Source: Acanthamoeba sp. SK_2022b
Taxonomy: Eukaryota; Discosea; Longamoebia; Acanthamoebidae
Assembly (NCBI GenBank): GCA_027943245.1
Contig: JANDJZ010000788.1
Location: 1 to 32,916 of the forward strand
Length of the DNA stretch: 32,916 nt
Direction of reading: 5' to 3'
How positions within the stretch are numbered: the first letter of the stretch is position 1; each line of letters opens with the position of its first letter. This document shows positions 9,524 to 21,046 of this stretch, piece by piece. Both the position numbers and the translations under genes were made by a program. The notes beneath the pieces are model-generated. The model made no database searches. It was given only the letters and a program-made list of their open reading frames with translations, and was not told the DNA's origin.

Positions 9524-10824
9524 CCTTCCTGTACGTCTTTTTGGGGGATATGACGTCCTGTCCGTTTGGTGCCGGTCTTACCGCCCCCACACCTTTGGCC
9601 GTGCCTTGCCGTCCATCAGGAAAATGAAAGCAAAAAGATCTTGTTCGAAACCAAATCGACAATAATCTGGGCAGACTTTATTGCTTGGAATAACCGTTAC
9701 AAACGTACCTTCCTCGCTTCTGGCGAACGTGCAAGCGGCTCAACTTGGTGCTCCGAATACAACGCTGCCTGCGCAAACACACGATCGAGACACGAGTCCA
9801 GTCTGAGCACCAAATTCACAACAAACGGCATACGAAGCACTCGACAGCGGCAACACTAGACAAGGACGGAAGGGGTGCTCATAAGCCGTATCTTTGGTTC
9901 AGCTCATCGTTGCTTCTTCTTGCTGTTCTGTCATCGACTCCATGGCGCGCCTGCATAAACACACACGCACAAGTCCAGTCTGAGCACCTTAACTCAGACT
10001 TACACAGGCACAGCGGCGCGGCACGTAGACGTTGACAAAGGCGAAACTTGACAAGGGCAGGGGTGTGCTCATAATCCGTATCTTTTGCAGAGGGTACTGG
10101 TGGCCTTGGTAAGTCTTGTAAGGTCGGGTAGTAGGGCGGGTAGTAGTTGTGCGGTGAGGGTGTGGATAAGAAGATGGCTGACTGACCTCGCTCGAGACTT
10201 TTGAGGCTGATTGTTTGATTGTCAGTGGCTATGATCGTGTTTGTCGATTAAGCGTCTAGGAACGCACAAGGGACTGAGATCTCTGATTGCGCATTGGGGT
10301 GGAACACAATTTCGCGTATATTTCACTTTGTTGACGTGCAATCCAAATCTGGGCCAAGGAATTTTGTGTATACGCTTGGCGATTGGTAGTCTGTGGTTCC
10401 GGTGAGGTCACGGGTCTAGATCCGCGCGGGTTCTGATCAAACCGCCACGTCGTGAGCCATCTTAGAATGGCTGCTTCTACAGTATCACTCCTTTTGGGAT
10501 TGTTGCAATGCAATGCAAGGAATGAAGCAAAAGATACGGAAAAGAGGCTCAGGTTAAAAGGGTGGCTAGGTTTGCACTCGACGTCCTTAGACTTAGACGT
10601 CCTCAGACCGCCTTCGCTGAGCTGTCAATGTTTCCATCCGCCTAGCCACACATAACGTCATGTTGAGCAGGGCTAGGACAGAGTCGACGTCTATGGGAAC
10701 AAAGGTCGAAGTGAGATGAATTATTAAGACCTCTACTCGCATGTCATTTTACTGTTGAGGAGCTTGGACGAACGGGCTGTGTCTGTGGAGCCGCGCCACC
10801 CGCTGATGAGGAGACCCTTTGAGG
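9524..10824. other. Intergenic stretch without recognised gene
   Basis: No convincing coding exon was seen on either strand. The stretch contains an imperfect duplication (about 9768-9897 and 9950-10087, listed separately) and otherwise unremarkable mixed-composition DNA. Confidence 0.4.
9768..10087. repeat. Imperfect direct duplication, units about 180-190 bp apart
   Basis: Two anchors recur in the same order. AGTCCAGTCTGAGCACC lies at 9795-9811 and 9972-9988. GTGCTCATAAnCCGTATCTT lies at 9875-9894 and 10065-10084. The sequence between the anchors is only partly alike, including ACTAGACAAGG versus ACTTGACAAGG. Confidence 0.7.
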
Positions 10825-10862
10825 AACAAGGAACCTCATTGCTGCTGCGCCAGCATTGCCCT
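10825..10862. repeat. Imperfect direct repeat, left copy
   Basis: AACAAGGAACCTCATTGCTG begins a 38-base unit that recurs at 11151-11185 with one 3-base indel and two substitutions. Confidence 0.7.
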
Positions 10863-11003
10863 ATATTAGAAAAAGAAGAGTAACAAGGATATGCATTTGG
10901 CCATTGCCAATGTCGATGTGCAATCGACCTTTAATGTGAGACAAAGCCAATATAAGCAGCTTTTTGGGAGGCCTGATGTAAGATGGCGCACTGACATGTC
11001 TAG

Positions 11004-11225
11004 GGCGGCTATATCGATGCCTACGGCAGGGCTGGCGGCTCGCAGCAGACCGGCGGCTACAGCCCGCTGCAACACCAGCAGAGTCCCAACGCCGGCCAGG
11101 CTCCTGCGCCTGGCCGTGGCCCACTGGCGGTCTTCCTTGCACTGCATTTCAACAAGGAACTTCATTGCTGCGCCAGCATCGCCCTGCTTCGCTACATAGC
11201 CCTGCTCATCGATTTTAAGCGGTAA
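11004..11225 (+). pseudogene. Exon-like fragment, Gly/Gln/Pro-rich, unknown
   Basis: After a plausible acceptor (TCTAG|) the frame reads GGYIDAYGRAGGSQQTGGYS, then PLQHQQSPNAGQAPAPGRGP, and ends at a TAA (11223-11225). GC-rich third positions and the biased composition look like real coding sequence. No upstream exon or start was found. The 3' end overlaps the convergent TatD stop codon at 11215-11217 by 11 bases. This could be the last exon of an unrecognised gene or a displaced gene fragment. The second half (VFLALHFNKELHCCASIALL) matches no family I recognise. Confidence 0.3.
11151..11185. repeat. Imperfect direct repeat, right copy
   Basis: AACAAGGAACTTCATTGCTG begins a 35-base unit matching 10825-10862. 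It falls inside the exon-like fragment at 11004-11225. Confidence 0.7.
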
Positions 11226-12824
11226 GAAAGAACACTTGTCGTGTGTTGGCGTGGATCTTGGCGGCCAGCTCATCAACGCTCACTCCACGGACGCCAGCCA
11301 CCACCTCCATTACTTGCCTGTCACAATTTCACAATAATGTTAATAAACAAGACGCAATCAATACAACAGCATGAAAATCGCAAGCGTACTTGATGGCACA
11401 GGGCTCGTTGCGTCCCTTCACCATCTTGCTGACGTCGTGCTTCTTGCGATCCTAGCAGCGCGATGCAGGATAGTGAGTCGAGGGTCAGCCATGTTGGGCG
11501 GCAAGAGCTGAGGGGAGACAGCGTACCACGCTCGGCCACTTGGTGTTGACGAGCTTTGCGCCAGCGTGCGTGTTACGAATGTCGCAGTAGGGCGCATCTG
11601 GACGGCGGTGGAGTTGCGTGAGGAAAAGTATTAACAGTAGTAATAAAGATTAAAGAGAGAGAGAGACCTGTCTCAATCATGATTCGGTCCTCGGGAATGG
11701 CGCACACCACATCCAAGTTTTCTTTTGTCTGGTGCATGTGTGCCGAGAGAACGAATGAGCATAATCGGCTGAGCGTCCTTCCCACTACTTGGCGTTGCTT
11801 ACCTTCAGTGAGCAACCGTTGATGCCGATGAAGAGGTCCAGCTCTACAAGCGCTCGCATCTCGTCCATGGTGCCGGTGAAAGAGTGAACCACTCCATTAC
11901 TGAACATAACACGTAAACACGCGGTCGTGAGCCTAAGCATATGTAGATTACCCTCAAACAGGTCGGTTGCGACGAACGAGAATTTGTGACGATTCCTCTT
12001 TACGACTTGGATGAAATCGTCGCAGGCGTTGCGCATGTGCAGGAAAAGCGGCAGGCCGGTCTTTTCCACGAGCTCGAACTGCGCCTCGAAGTACTTGAGC
12101 TGCGTTTCCTTGGAACAGAACTGCAGACGATCGTAGTCTACGGACAGCAAGAGTCAACCAACACGCCCAGACGCGTCGCGTGGCACACCAGCACCATGCG
12201 ACACGCACCTAGTCCAAATTCGCCCACAGCAACGATCTTGGGGTGGGGCTTGCCCTCGGGGAGAGCGAGCGCCAGGAGCTGCTGAAGGTAGTCCTCCGCG
12301 CCGCCTTCCCACGCCTCGAACTCGTCGCAGCGCGTCGGGTGCACGCCCACCGTGGTGAAGAGGCGATCTGTGGCGTGAGAAGAACGACTGAGTTTAACTT
12401 GTTCACATACAAACGTAGAGCTGAGCGCGGTCCTAATGGTATGCGTTACCGTGCTTGTCGACCAGTTGCAGAGCTTCCTTGACCTCTTGCAAGCGGCCGG
12501 CGGTTACCATCACGCGCTCCACGCCCGCCGCCCAGGCTCGTCCGAGCACCTTAAAGGTGAAGATGAGGAAGGCTCATCTTTGACACAGAGGGACAAGGCC
12601 TACCGCATCAAAGTCATCGGGGTGGTACTGCTTGCCGTTGTAATACCCACGAAACGATTCATCTGCCACAGACATTAGAATTAACAATTACGAATTTCAC
12701 AGAACGAGACGATGTACCCGTGAGGTTGGCGCCTATGTCTGTTCAGAAAATCGTCAGCTACAACCCCAAATACGTTGAAAACGTGAAGATCCCATGTACC
12801 AATAAATTGGGGTCTGCTTTCCAT
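11215..12824 (-). CDS. TATDN1: TatD-family metal-dependent deoxyribonuclease (TATDN1 type)
   Basis: Eleven exons give a 305-residue protein with all phases in agreement: 12824-12800, 12738-12718, 12662-12604, 12549-12450, 12367-12209, 12137-11978, 11899-11803, 11728-11668, 11597-11527, 11451-11390 and 11317-11215. Length matches animal TATDN1 (about 300). The protein starts [19 protein letters not shown]. Metal-site signatures of the TIM-barrel family are present: [57 protein letters not shown] and [17 protein letters not shown]. TatD enzymes are magnesium-dependent nucleases with 3'-5' exonuclease activity, linked to DNA repair and to DNA breakdown in apoptosis. The first two exons are only 25 and 21 bases. 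One donor (TC|GTTCGT, intron 11900-11977) was chosen because it restores the conserved [10 protein letters not shown] join. Confidence 0.92.
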
Positions 12825-13347
12825 CGCGTAATTTGAGCACGAAAAAGCAGGCGCCCTTTTTTCCTGTCTTGAATTAACATGTGGCAATGTAGATTATGCA
12901 GGCCTTCCTTCTTTCAGGCAAGGTCAAAGTCCACCTGGTCCTCACTCAAGTCTTGAAAACATACAGAAACACCCTGTGTCTATTGCTAATCTTTCACTGG
13001 CACAACCATCCTGAAGTTGTCCCTCCTCTGGCCAAGGTGTCAAGGCTGCTTCTGAAGGTTTGGATAATCACTTTGAGGGTTGCAGGCAAGGCTGCTTCCA
13101 GGGCTTCTGCCAAGGTTGCTTCCTGGTGTAGCTCCTGGCCACTAACTGTGGCTGCTACTGATCCTACTCTCCTGAGAAGATTTGTCATTAGGCTTCTGCC
13201 TCTCTTCTTGGAACTCTATGCAACGTGAGACTTGCAAACTCTTTAACAACAACGTTAATTGTCAGTCCAGCAAAACCTGCGCTTATTTGCATTCTCTTTC
13301 CTCTTTAAAAGGAATACTACATGGCCACGTTGCTCCGCCGCAGCTGC
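12825..13347. other. Intergenic region: TATDN1 upstream and dehydrogenase downstream sequence
   Basis: No gene was recognised. It should hold the TatD promoter. Three loose copies of CAAGG(C/T)TGCTTC occur at 13041, 13087 and 13111. The stretch is less GC-rich than the flanking exons. Confidence 0.4.
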
Positions 13348-14039
13348 TCACTTGGCCACGGTGGAACGGGCGTACGCGATGAAGTGCTTCCGCAGCTCCA
13401 TCTCCGCTCGCAGCAGCTCGAACACGCGCTGCACATGAGCGTTCGACACGGCTCCGCCTGAAGAGCGCACACAATACGATACGTCGTCAACTTCGGAACG
13501 AGTTGGCGATCGAGCAGAAGGCGAGGAGTACCGGTGGTGTGGAGGCTGACATCGTTGCTGGGCGCCAGGAGCGACACGCGGCCGGGGTCGGCGTTCTGTC
13601 GACAGAAAAGCACCGAGCCGCCCCTCTTGGCCGAGAGTATGGTCGACGACTCGAGGCCCACGGCCCTGGTGCAGTGGAGCACGACGTCGGCTCCGCCCCT
13701 GCTCGACTGTCGCACAAACGACAACACTTCGGCCGAGTTCCTCGCGTTTCTGTGCATCACGACCGGGTGTGACGGGAGGCGTGAGTCGAAGGCACAACAC
13801 AACACACACGCGAGGTAAGTGGGGGCGTACATCTTCTGTATGATGTCGGCCTTCTTGAGGGCGCGAGCGGCGTCGAGGCGCGCGTCGTCCTTGTCGATGG
13901 CGATGATCTTGGCCATGGGGGCCACCTTGCGGAGAAAACACATGGCCGTGAGGCCCAGCTTGCCCAATCCGATGACCACCATGGTCCCCGTCGTGACGGC
14001 GCGCTCGACCTGTATTAGACATCTTATGAGATCACAATC

Positions 14040-14100
<61 letters not shown>

Positions 14101-14786
14101 GCTCACCTGAGAAAGGCATGAGGCGATGTCGATGGCCACGGCGGCCACGTCAATCTCGAACTCGGCCGGGGGAAGGGCGAACGTGGAGCGCGCAAAGGCC
14201 ACAGCGGTGCCCTTGGCAAAAATGAACCGTTCGCCTGGTCGAGTGGGAGCCCCAGCGCCCGCGAGCGTGAGCAAATGCGCTGTGCGCTGGCACGGTGGGT
14301 CGTGATGGGTGTACCCATGACATTGTCGATGGAGGTGAGCTTGATGGGAATGGACGAGAGCGAGTAGATCGGGATGACTCGGTCTCCCTCCTTGATGTCG
14401 AGCTTGCCCTGCAGCGCTGCGCCGATCTGCTGCACGGTACCGACCAGCCACCCTCTGCACACGAAACACAATCAACATGGCCGAATAATAAATAAATAAA
14501 TTGTGAATAAATAATTGGGGAAAAATCACAACATAAGACTATCGGAAAGGACAGGGGCTGACCTCTCTTTGACGTCCTCGCCGGCCGGAGCGCAGATTTT
14601 GCCCGAGTCGGCGATGGCCTGGGTGATGCCCTGGCCGAGGTTGTCGGCGCCTTGCTTCTTGAGCGACAGGACGAGGTTGCGTTCCGGCAGGAAGACGAGC
14701 TGGACCGCGATCAACACCTCGTGCGGGTTGAGGAGCGTCGGGTTGTTGTCCAGCCGCTTCGCGAAGTGGGGCAACGTAGTGTTCTG

Positions 14787-14845
<59 letters not shown>

Positions 14846-15541
14846 CACGTGAGTATAATCGACATTTCAAGCATGGCACAGACCGAAGCAGGTACCTGCT
14901 CTTCCTCGTCGATGACTCGATGGAACCCGTATTCGGCGAGGATGGTCTCCTCGGACACGTCTTCGAGGCGTGACTTGGTCTCGTCGTCCTGCTCCTCCTT
15001 GAGCTCGCGCTCGCGCCCCTCTCGGTCCTTGTCCTCGGGCTTCTTGTTGTCCTTGGGGATGTTCTTCTGCACCAGCCGGTACGACGACGACCTGCTCACG
15101 CGCAAAAACACACGACCACTTTAGCAATCCTGAAAAAAGAATTCATTATGTAATAAAATGACAAATAAATTTTTTTAAAAAAAAATCACAATACGCTCAG
15201 ATGACACAATCACTGGGTTAGGTTTAGCAGTGGTTAGTCGTATGGAATGGATAGTGCACACGCGTATATATGTACGCGTGCATGTACCGCGTCTCCTGTT
15301 TGGACTTGAGACCCGGGACTGCCGCCGCCGCGCGCTCGTTAGTACGCTCGATGCGCTCGAAGCGTTCGATGCGCTCCAGGACCGGGGCGCGCGGCGAGAG
15401 GAGGACCGCGGCGGCCTTTTTGTTCATTACGGGCGGCGCGGGGCTAACCGTAGACGCGGGGACAAAGTTGACGCTTCGCTCGCCCTGCGACCTGGGGCTA
15501 AAGAGGAGCGCGAGCCCTAGCGAGCCGATGCTATTGCTCAT
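13348..15541 (-). CDS. kdd: L-erythro-3,5-diaminohexanoate dehydrogenase homologue (MDR superfamily)
   Basis: Exons: 15541-15288, 15091-14896, 14783-14563, 14454-14315, 14234-14107, 14009-13831, 13749-13532 and 13457-13348, giving 481 residues from the ATG at 15541. The first 130 or so residues are a low-complexity, charged extension. Family-like sequence then begins: AEYGFHRVIDEEEQ, PHEVLIAVQLVFLPERNL, GWLVGTVQQIGAALQGK, KEGDRVIPIYSLSSIPIKL, a Rossmann segment VVIGLGKLGLTAMCFLRK, and GADVVLHCTRAVGLESS. The order and spacing resemble the clostridial enzyme that oxidises 3,5-diaminohexanoate with NAD in lysine fermentation (about 345 residues). No catalytic zinc site of the classical alcohol dehydrogenase type is evident. 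The assignment rests on remembered family features. The reading frame stays open upstream of 15541 and can be spliced to the ROCO gene, so this may be the C-terminal part of a fusion. Confidence 0.72.
14040..14102. repeat. Dinucleotide array (CA)n followed by (GA)n
   Basis: About 40 bases of CA run into about 24 bases of GA. The whole array lies inside an intron of the dehydrogenase gene (14010-14106). Confidence 0.95.
14789..14842. repeat. Dinucleotide array (CA)n
   Basis: About 54 bases of CA, which read as (TG)n on the sense strand. It ends within 3-6 bases of the 3' splice site of dehydrogenase exon 3. Confidence 0.95.
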
Positions 15542-15764
15542 CCCACAGCCGCCGCCGGCGAGCGGCGGCAGGATCAGCGGTGGCGGCAGCGAGACCGACG
15601 CCGTGGGCAGCAGCGGGCCACCCGCGTCATCGTTGCGCGCCCTGCGCCGACCAGATCAGGCCGTGTTGCGTATAGACACGGCCCACTATATCTATAGAAC
15701 TCTATAGAGATGTAGATATAGATGCTGCAGGACGACCCGTCGGCAAAAAGCATGCATGGATAGC

Positions 15765-18700
15765 TTACGTACATGCTGTAGATCTGCTGGTGCTGCACAT
15801 ATAGACATATAGAACATATATATGGAAAATAAAAAATGATAAATAGATAAATAAAGAGGGCGACGGCGTGTACCTGCTCTTGTCGGTGCTCGAGTTCAGA
15901 GAGGAGATGGGCGAGGAGGTGGACGACAGCGGGGAGGAGGGCATGGTGGCCGACGACGTGCGCACCAGGGCCGGCGCGGTCTGCAGCAGCTGGTAGGTGT
16001 TGTAGTAGTAGTCCTCGAAGGGCACACACTCGCAGTGGGTCTGCAGGAAGTCGGACGGGAGGAAGATGGTCTGCGCGCGGTGGATACACTTGACGCTCGT
16101 GACGTCGGGGCTGCTGATGGGCTTCTTCCTGTCGGGCTCGAGGTAGATCACGTCGCCCACGTCCACGCGCACGCTGATCGGCGTCTCGGCGCTGAAGTGC
16201 GCGAGTGCACGGTAGGTCACCGGCAGGGCCGTCTTGAGCCTCTCCAGCACGGTCGCAAAGGCCGGCCGCTCCGACGGAATGGCCGACCAACACGTCGTGG
16301 TCAGGTCCCTACAATAATAATAATAATAATAGTTAATTAATGAATAAATGTCCCGACGCTCGAGCTGCGCGGAAGAATGAACAAGAGGGAGAGGCCGCGC
16401 GTACATGTAGAAGGGCGGGCAATCGTCGGGGAGGTCCGGCCGCTTGCCGTCGACGACCTCGAGCTCGATCTGGAAGCGGGTCTTCTTGCCGAAGGGGAAC
16501 TTGCGCGTGTAGATCTCGTACAGGATGATACCGTACGAGTACACGTCCGCCTGTGCGAGCGCCGGAACGTCAGTCTTACGCCCTCCAAATATTAATAAAT
16601 AAATAAATAATGCATGCGTGCCTTTTCGGTGTACTCCTCGTTTCGCATGACCTCGGGCGCAAGCCAGATGGGGTTGTCCACCGTACGGCCAGCAATGGTC
16701 GGGGCCAGCGAGCGCGCCGTGCCAAAGTCGGCCACCTTCGCCATGATGCGACCCTCGCTGTCCAGGCAAAGCTGGCGTGTTTGGAGGGGGGGGGCAAGAA
16801 TGGAGTCAGATCGATCCGCAAAAGAACGAAAGCGAAGGGTCAATGAGCGTTGGTTACCAAAATGTTGGGCGATTTCAAGTCGCGATGGATTCGCGCTGGG
16901 GACTGCGAGTGGAGGAAGTGCATGCCCTTGGCCACGTCCTCGGCGATCTTGATGCTCTGCTGCCACGTGAGCTTGTTGTTGGCGTCCTCCAAGTACGAGT
17001 GCAGGTTTCCTGTAGACGAACCGCGCGCGAACATAGATGCATAAGTAAACGACAGGCCGGTCGCAGGCCCAGCAAGCAAGCGGGCACGAGCGTGTCTCAG
17101 GACCGGGCGGGTACCGAGTTCCATGAATTCGGTTATGATACAGGGTGGGTTGAGGCAGATGCCCGTGAGGAGCACGATGTTGGGGTGATCCACCACGCTC
17201 ATGAACTTGACCTCGGCACGGAACTCCTTGAAGCCCTTGGCGTTGTTGAGTTTCTTTACAGCGACCGTCCTGCCCTCGTACGTGGCCTTATATACATCGG
17301 CATAGGCGCCTGTCGTGCGAACGGTGGTTTATGGGGAGAGGGGCACGGCGTGAGTGAGCAAAGTCCAAGGATCAGGGACAGTGACAGAGGGACGGAGTTA
17401 CCCTGGCCGATGACCGGGCCCATCTCGATTTTCGAGAAGGCGACCTTCTTGTACTGCGCCATGGCGATGTCGGGCACGATCTCGGTCAGCGGGACATCAA
17501 CTCGGCCGATGACGCCCTGCGCAAGCGCGTTTCAGATATTGGTGACCGATTGGACGCGCGCCCTCCCCCCGATCCAAAGCGGAGAAAGCGTACGCTCTGG
17601 CAAACGAGGACTTTCCTGTCCTCGGCCGACGCCAACTCGCACTCGTCGAGCGTGAATAAATAGACGTCCTTCTGCAGTGTGCGGAGAGTGGCGTAAGCAA
17701 CCATCCTGATTGCGAGAGAATGGACGTGTGCGGGCGTACCTTTTTCTCCCTGATGCAGTGGGTGCACGGGACCTTGATTTCGGTGAAGGTGACGCCGAAC
17801 CAATCGCGCAGAATGTCCACCTCTTCCTCGACCGACGAGATCATGTCTGCAGGCAGAAGAGGCATCGCCGCTTCGTTAGAGAGTTTCAGGGAGGATGCAG
17901 CGAGAGTCACCGCCGGTGGGAGTGCACTGAGCGCCACGTGCCTTGGAGAGCCGTCGGGTTGGCCGACCGGACGTGGACCGAGAGGGTGCCCTGGCCGTGG
18001 TCCACCTGGATCAAGCTCCACGCGTCTCCGCGAATGTTCTCCACCACCATACCGTGCTTCCAGTGCAGCCTGGTAATCGCGCGCCCCCCGCGCATCCGTG
18101 TGAGACAAGTCGCGACTGCCCGTGAGCAAGCCGAGACAGAGGGGAGAGAAAGTGGCAGACCTGCTCTCGCCGCTGTGGAGCAGGCGGACGATGACCTGCG
18201 GGAAGAAGGGCAGAGGGAGGAAGCTGAAGCGCCACACGCGGCCGATCTGCAGGGGCGCGGTCTCGTCGGCCAGCGGCCACTCCTTCTCGAGGAGGCCGGG
18301 CGGGGGCTCGGGCGTGAGCAGGCAGGGCACCAGGGACTCGTCGTCGAGCGTGAACTCGGGTGGCTGGCCCGTGTCCTCCACGTGGTTGGCCTGGAAGTAG
18401 CCCGTCTGGCCGTTGTGCATGCCCTTCCACCAACGGCCCACCTTGGGCTTCTCGAGGAGCATGATCTTGTCGCCGACCTTGAACGAAAGCTGGTTCTGGG
18501 TGCGGCCCGTGACATCCTCCACCGCACGCAGCACGATGCGCTTCCGTCGCAGGCGGAATGTGATCTGGAATTTCTCTGCAAAAAACAAAAGAAATTAATT
18601 ATTTCAATCCTAGAAATTAAAATTAAAAAAATAAAAATAAAGCGAGAGTCGTACCGAGAAGGAGGAGGAGGTGAGGGTGGAGGTAGGCGGGGTATTGGTC

Positions 18701-20978
18701 GCCCTTCCAGATGTGGTTGAAGAGGAACTTGTGTTGCAGGATGCCCTTCTCGAGCATCGTCTTGGAAGAGACCACGGTGGCCTGGCGGGTGGAAGTGGAG
18801 CAGATGCGAGAAAGAGATGCATGAAGTCAGCCCTGTGCGATACACACGCGACCAGACGACCGGCGCAGTACCATCACTTCGGTGAGCCACCTCGGGTCGA
18901 GGATGACGATGTCGGAGAGACCGGCCTTGCGGAAGTAGACGAGCGAGCCCAGCTCGTTCAAGAACTCCATGGCACGAATCAGCTCCTCCTGGACATCACA
19001 GAAACGAACGACGCGTAATGAATGGAATGATGAGTCATGGCGTCGGTGTGTGGTAAGCCGGGTGATGTGTGTGAGGCAGGCACCTCGTCTTCGAGCTTGG
19101 GAATGTTCATGGCCATGACGCGGAACTCCTCAAAGTAGACGGTGGGCGGCTTCTTGAGGTAGGCAAGCTCGACCCTCTTCCGCTCGACCATCCTCTCCAG
19201 CTCGAGATAGATCTTGGGAATCTGCTCTCCCATGGTTCTGTGTTTGTTGACGACACGCAAGTTGAACCCAACATCAGCACGCACGCATACAGCACAGGGA
19301 CAGGGACACGACGGCAAGGAGTACCTCTGCTTGAGGGCAGCTTTCATGATGACCATCTTGAGCTCCCTGATGCCCTTGCCGGAGATGCAGCTGACGGGCA
19401 TGAACTCCTTGACGCCGAAACTGGAGAACTGATCCTGCATCTTGAGGAAGGTCTCGTTGATCTGCGAGGGCGAGCACAGGTCCTGCTTGGTGCCGACGCA
19501 GATGATCGGAGCGCCCTTGGCCTTGGCGTTGATGCTCTGCAGCCAATACGACACACGGTGGAAGTTGCCTGATCGTTTGTGGGAGAGGGGGGGGGGCAAT
19601 AATGAGAGAAGAGTGAGCAAAGAGCGAGACCGTCGCTAAAGAACGAAGGGCCGTACCAGAGGTGATGTCGGGATCGGTGAGATCAAAGACACAGAGGTAG
19701 AGCGACCGCCGCGAGAGGTAGAACTGGTGGGTGCTGTAGTAGACCTCCTGGCCGGCAAAATCCCACACGGCAAAGGTCACCGGCTTGTTGCCCCAGTTGT
19801 CCTTCATCAACTTGTCGGCGATTTCTGTTCAACAGGGATCACGACCGAAAGAGCGACACAACAAAGAATGGTCAGCCCACGCTCGCGCGCTAAGCGAAAG
19901 AACGAACGCAAAAGCGAAAGCGAAAGAAAGCGAGAACGGACCGGCAAACTCGGTGGCGAACTCGGGGACGGGGATGTCCCAGTTGTTGATGTCGATGCCG
20001 TCGGTGGAGAGCGGCGCCTTGTCGATGCGCTTGTTGTTCATGAGGTAGTAGGAGAGGGAAGACTTGCCCGCCGCCTCCTTGCCCACGAACATCAGCTTCA
20101 TCCGGTAGCATCGCTCGGCGCCCTTGTGCAAATCCCGCAGGTAGGCGAGGATGCCCCGGGTCATATTGCCCAGCGCCTCGGGCGGCAGGAAGCCGTCGAG
20201 GAAGTTGCCCTTCAGCTTCAGCTCCTCTAGCTGTGTCATGCTGCCCATCTCGCCTGTTTAAATGTTTTTTTTAAAAAAATAAGACAGACAACAAATAGAA
20301 ATAAAAAATAAAATTGAAATATTAGCTGCATGAGCGGGGAGAGGCTGGCGAGGGCAGGAATGGCGGGTGATCTCCTTGGGGAGGTGTGCGCACCAGGCAG
20401 GGAGGTGAGCTGATTGTTCTCGAGGTCGAACTTCTTGAGGTTGGTGAGGCGGGTGATCTCCTTGGGGAGGTGTGTGAGTGCGTTGTTCTTGAGCTCGAGC
20501 GTGTGGAGGTTGACCATGTCGAGGATGGCCATCGGGAAGAAGAAGAGCTTGTTGTCGCTGAGCACGAGCTTCTTGACCTCCTTCATGTACTTGCCCATGT
20601 TCTTGGGGACGTGGGTGTTGTCCAACCCGCGCTTGCGGAAGGAGATCTCGGTCTTGCCCTCGCTCACGGCCGTCGAGACCTCGTTCTTCACCTTCTCCAT
20701 CATCTTCTTTCGCTTATTCAGGTCCTTAGCCTCCTTCGATGAGGGAAACGCCACCGACGCCGTGGCCTCGGCAAAGAGCACGCGGATCTCCTCGTCCAGC
20801 GCCTTCTCGTCCTTGGTCGGTTCCACCTCCGACTCCTCGGCCTCGGCCGAGGCCTGCTGGTTCTGGTGCTGGGCGATCATCTGCGGGGTGAGCGTCATCG
20901 CGCGCCGCTTGGCGCCGTAGCCGAGCTCCCAGTACCGGTGGGCCTTCAGCTTCTTGGCCAACTCCTTGCCCTGCACAT

Positions 20979-21046
<68 letters not shown>

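Noticed and set aside
14032..14529. Long open frames over the CA/GT arrays (poly-Cys-Val or His-Thr proteins) here and at 14515-14973, 20726-21276 and 28204-28577
   Set aside because: They are translations of intronic dinucleotide repeats; the flanking exons splice around them in correct phase.
15574..16293. 239-residue minus-strand frame rich in Arg and Ala
   Set aside because: It is an out-of-frame reading of the ROCO kinase C-terminal exon.
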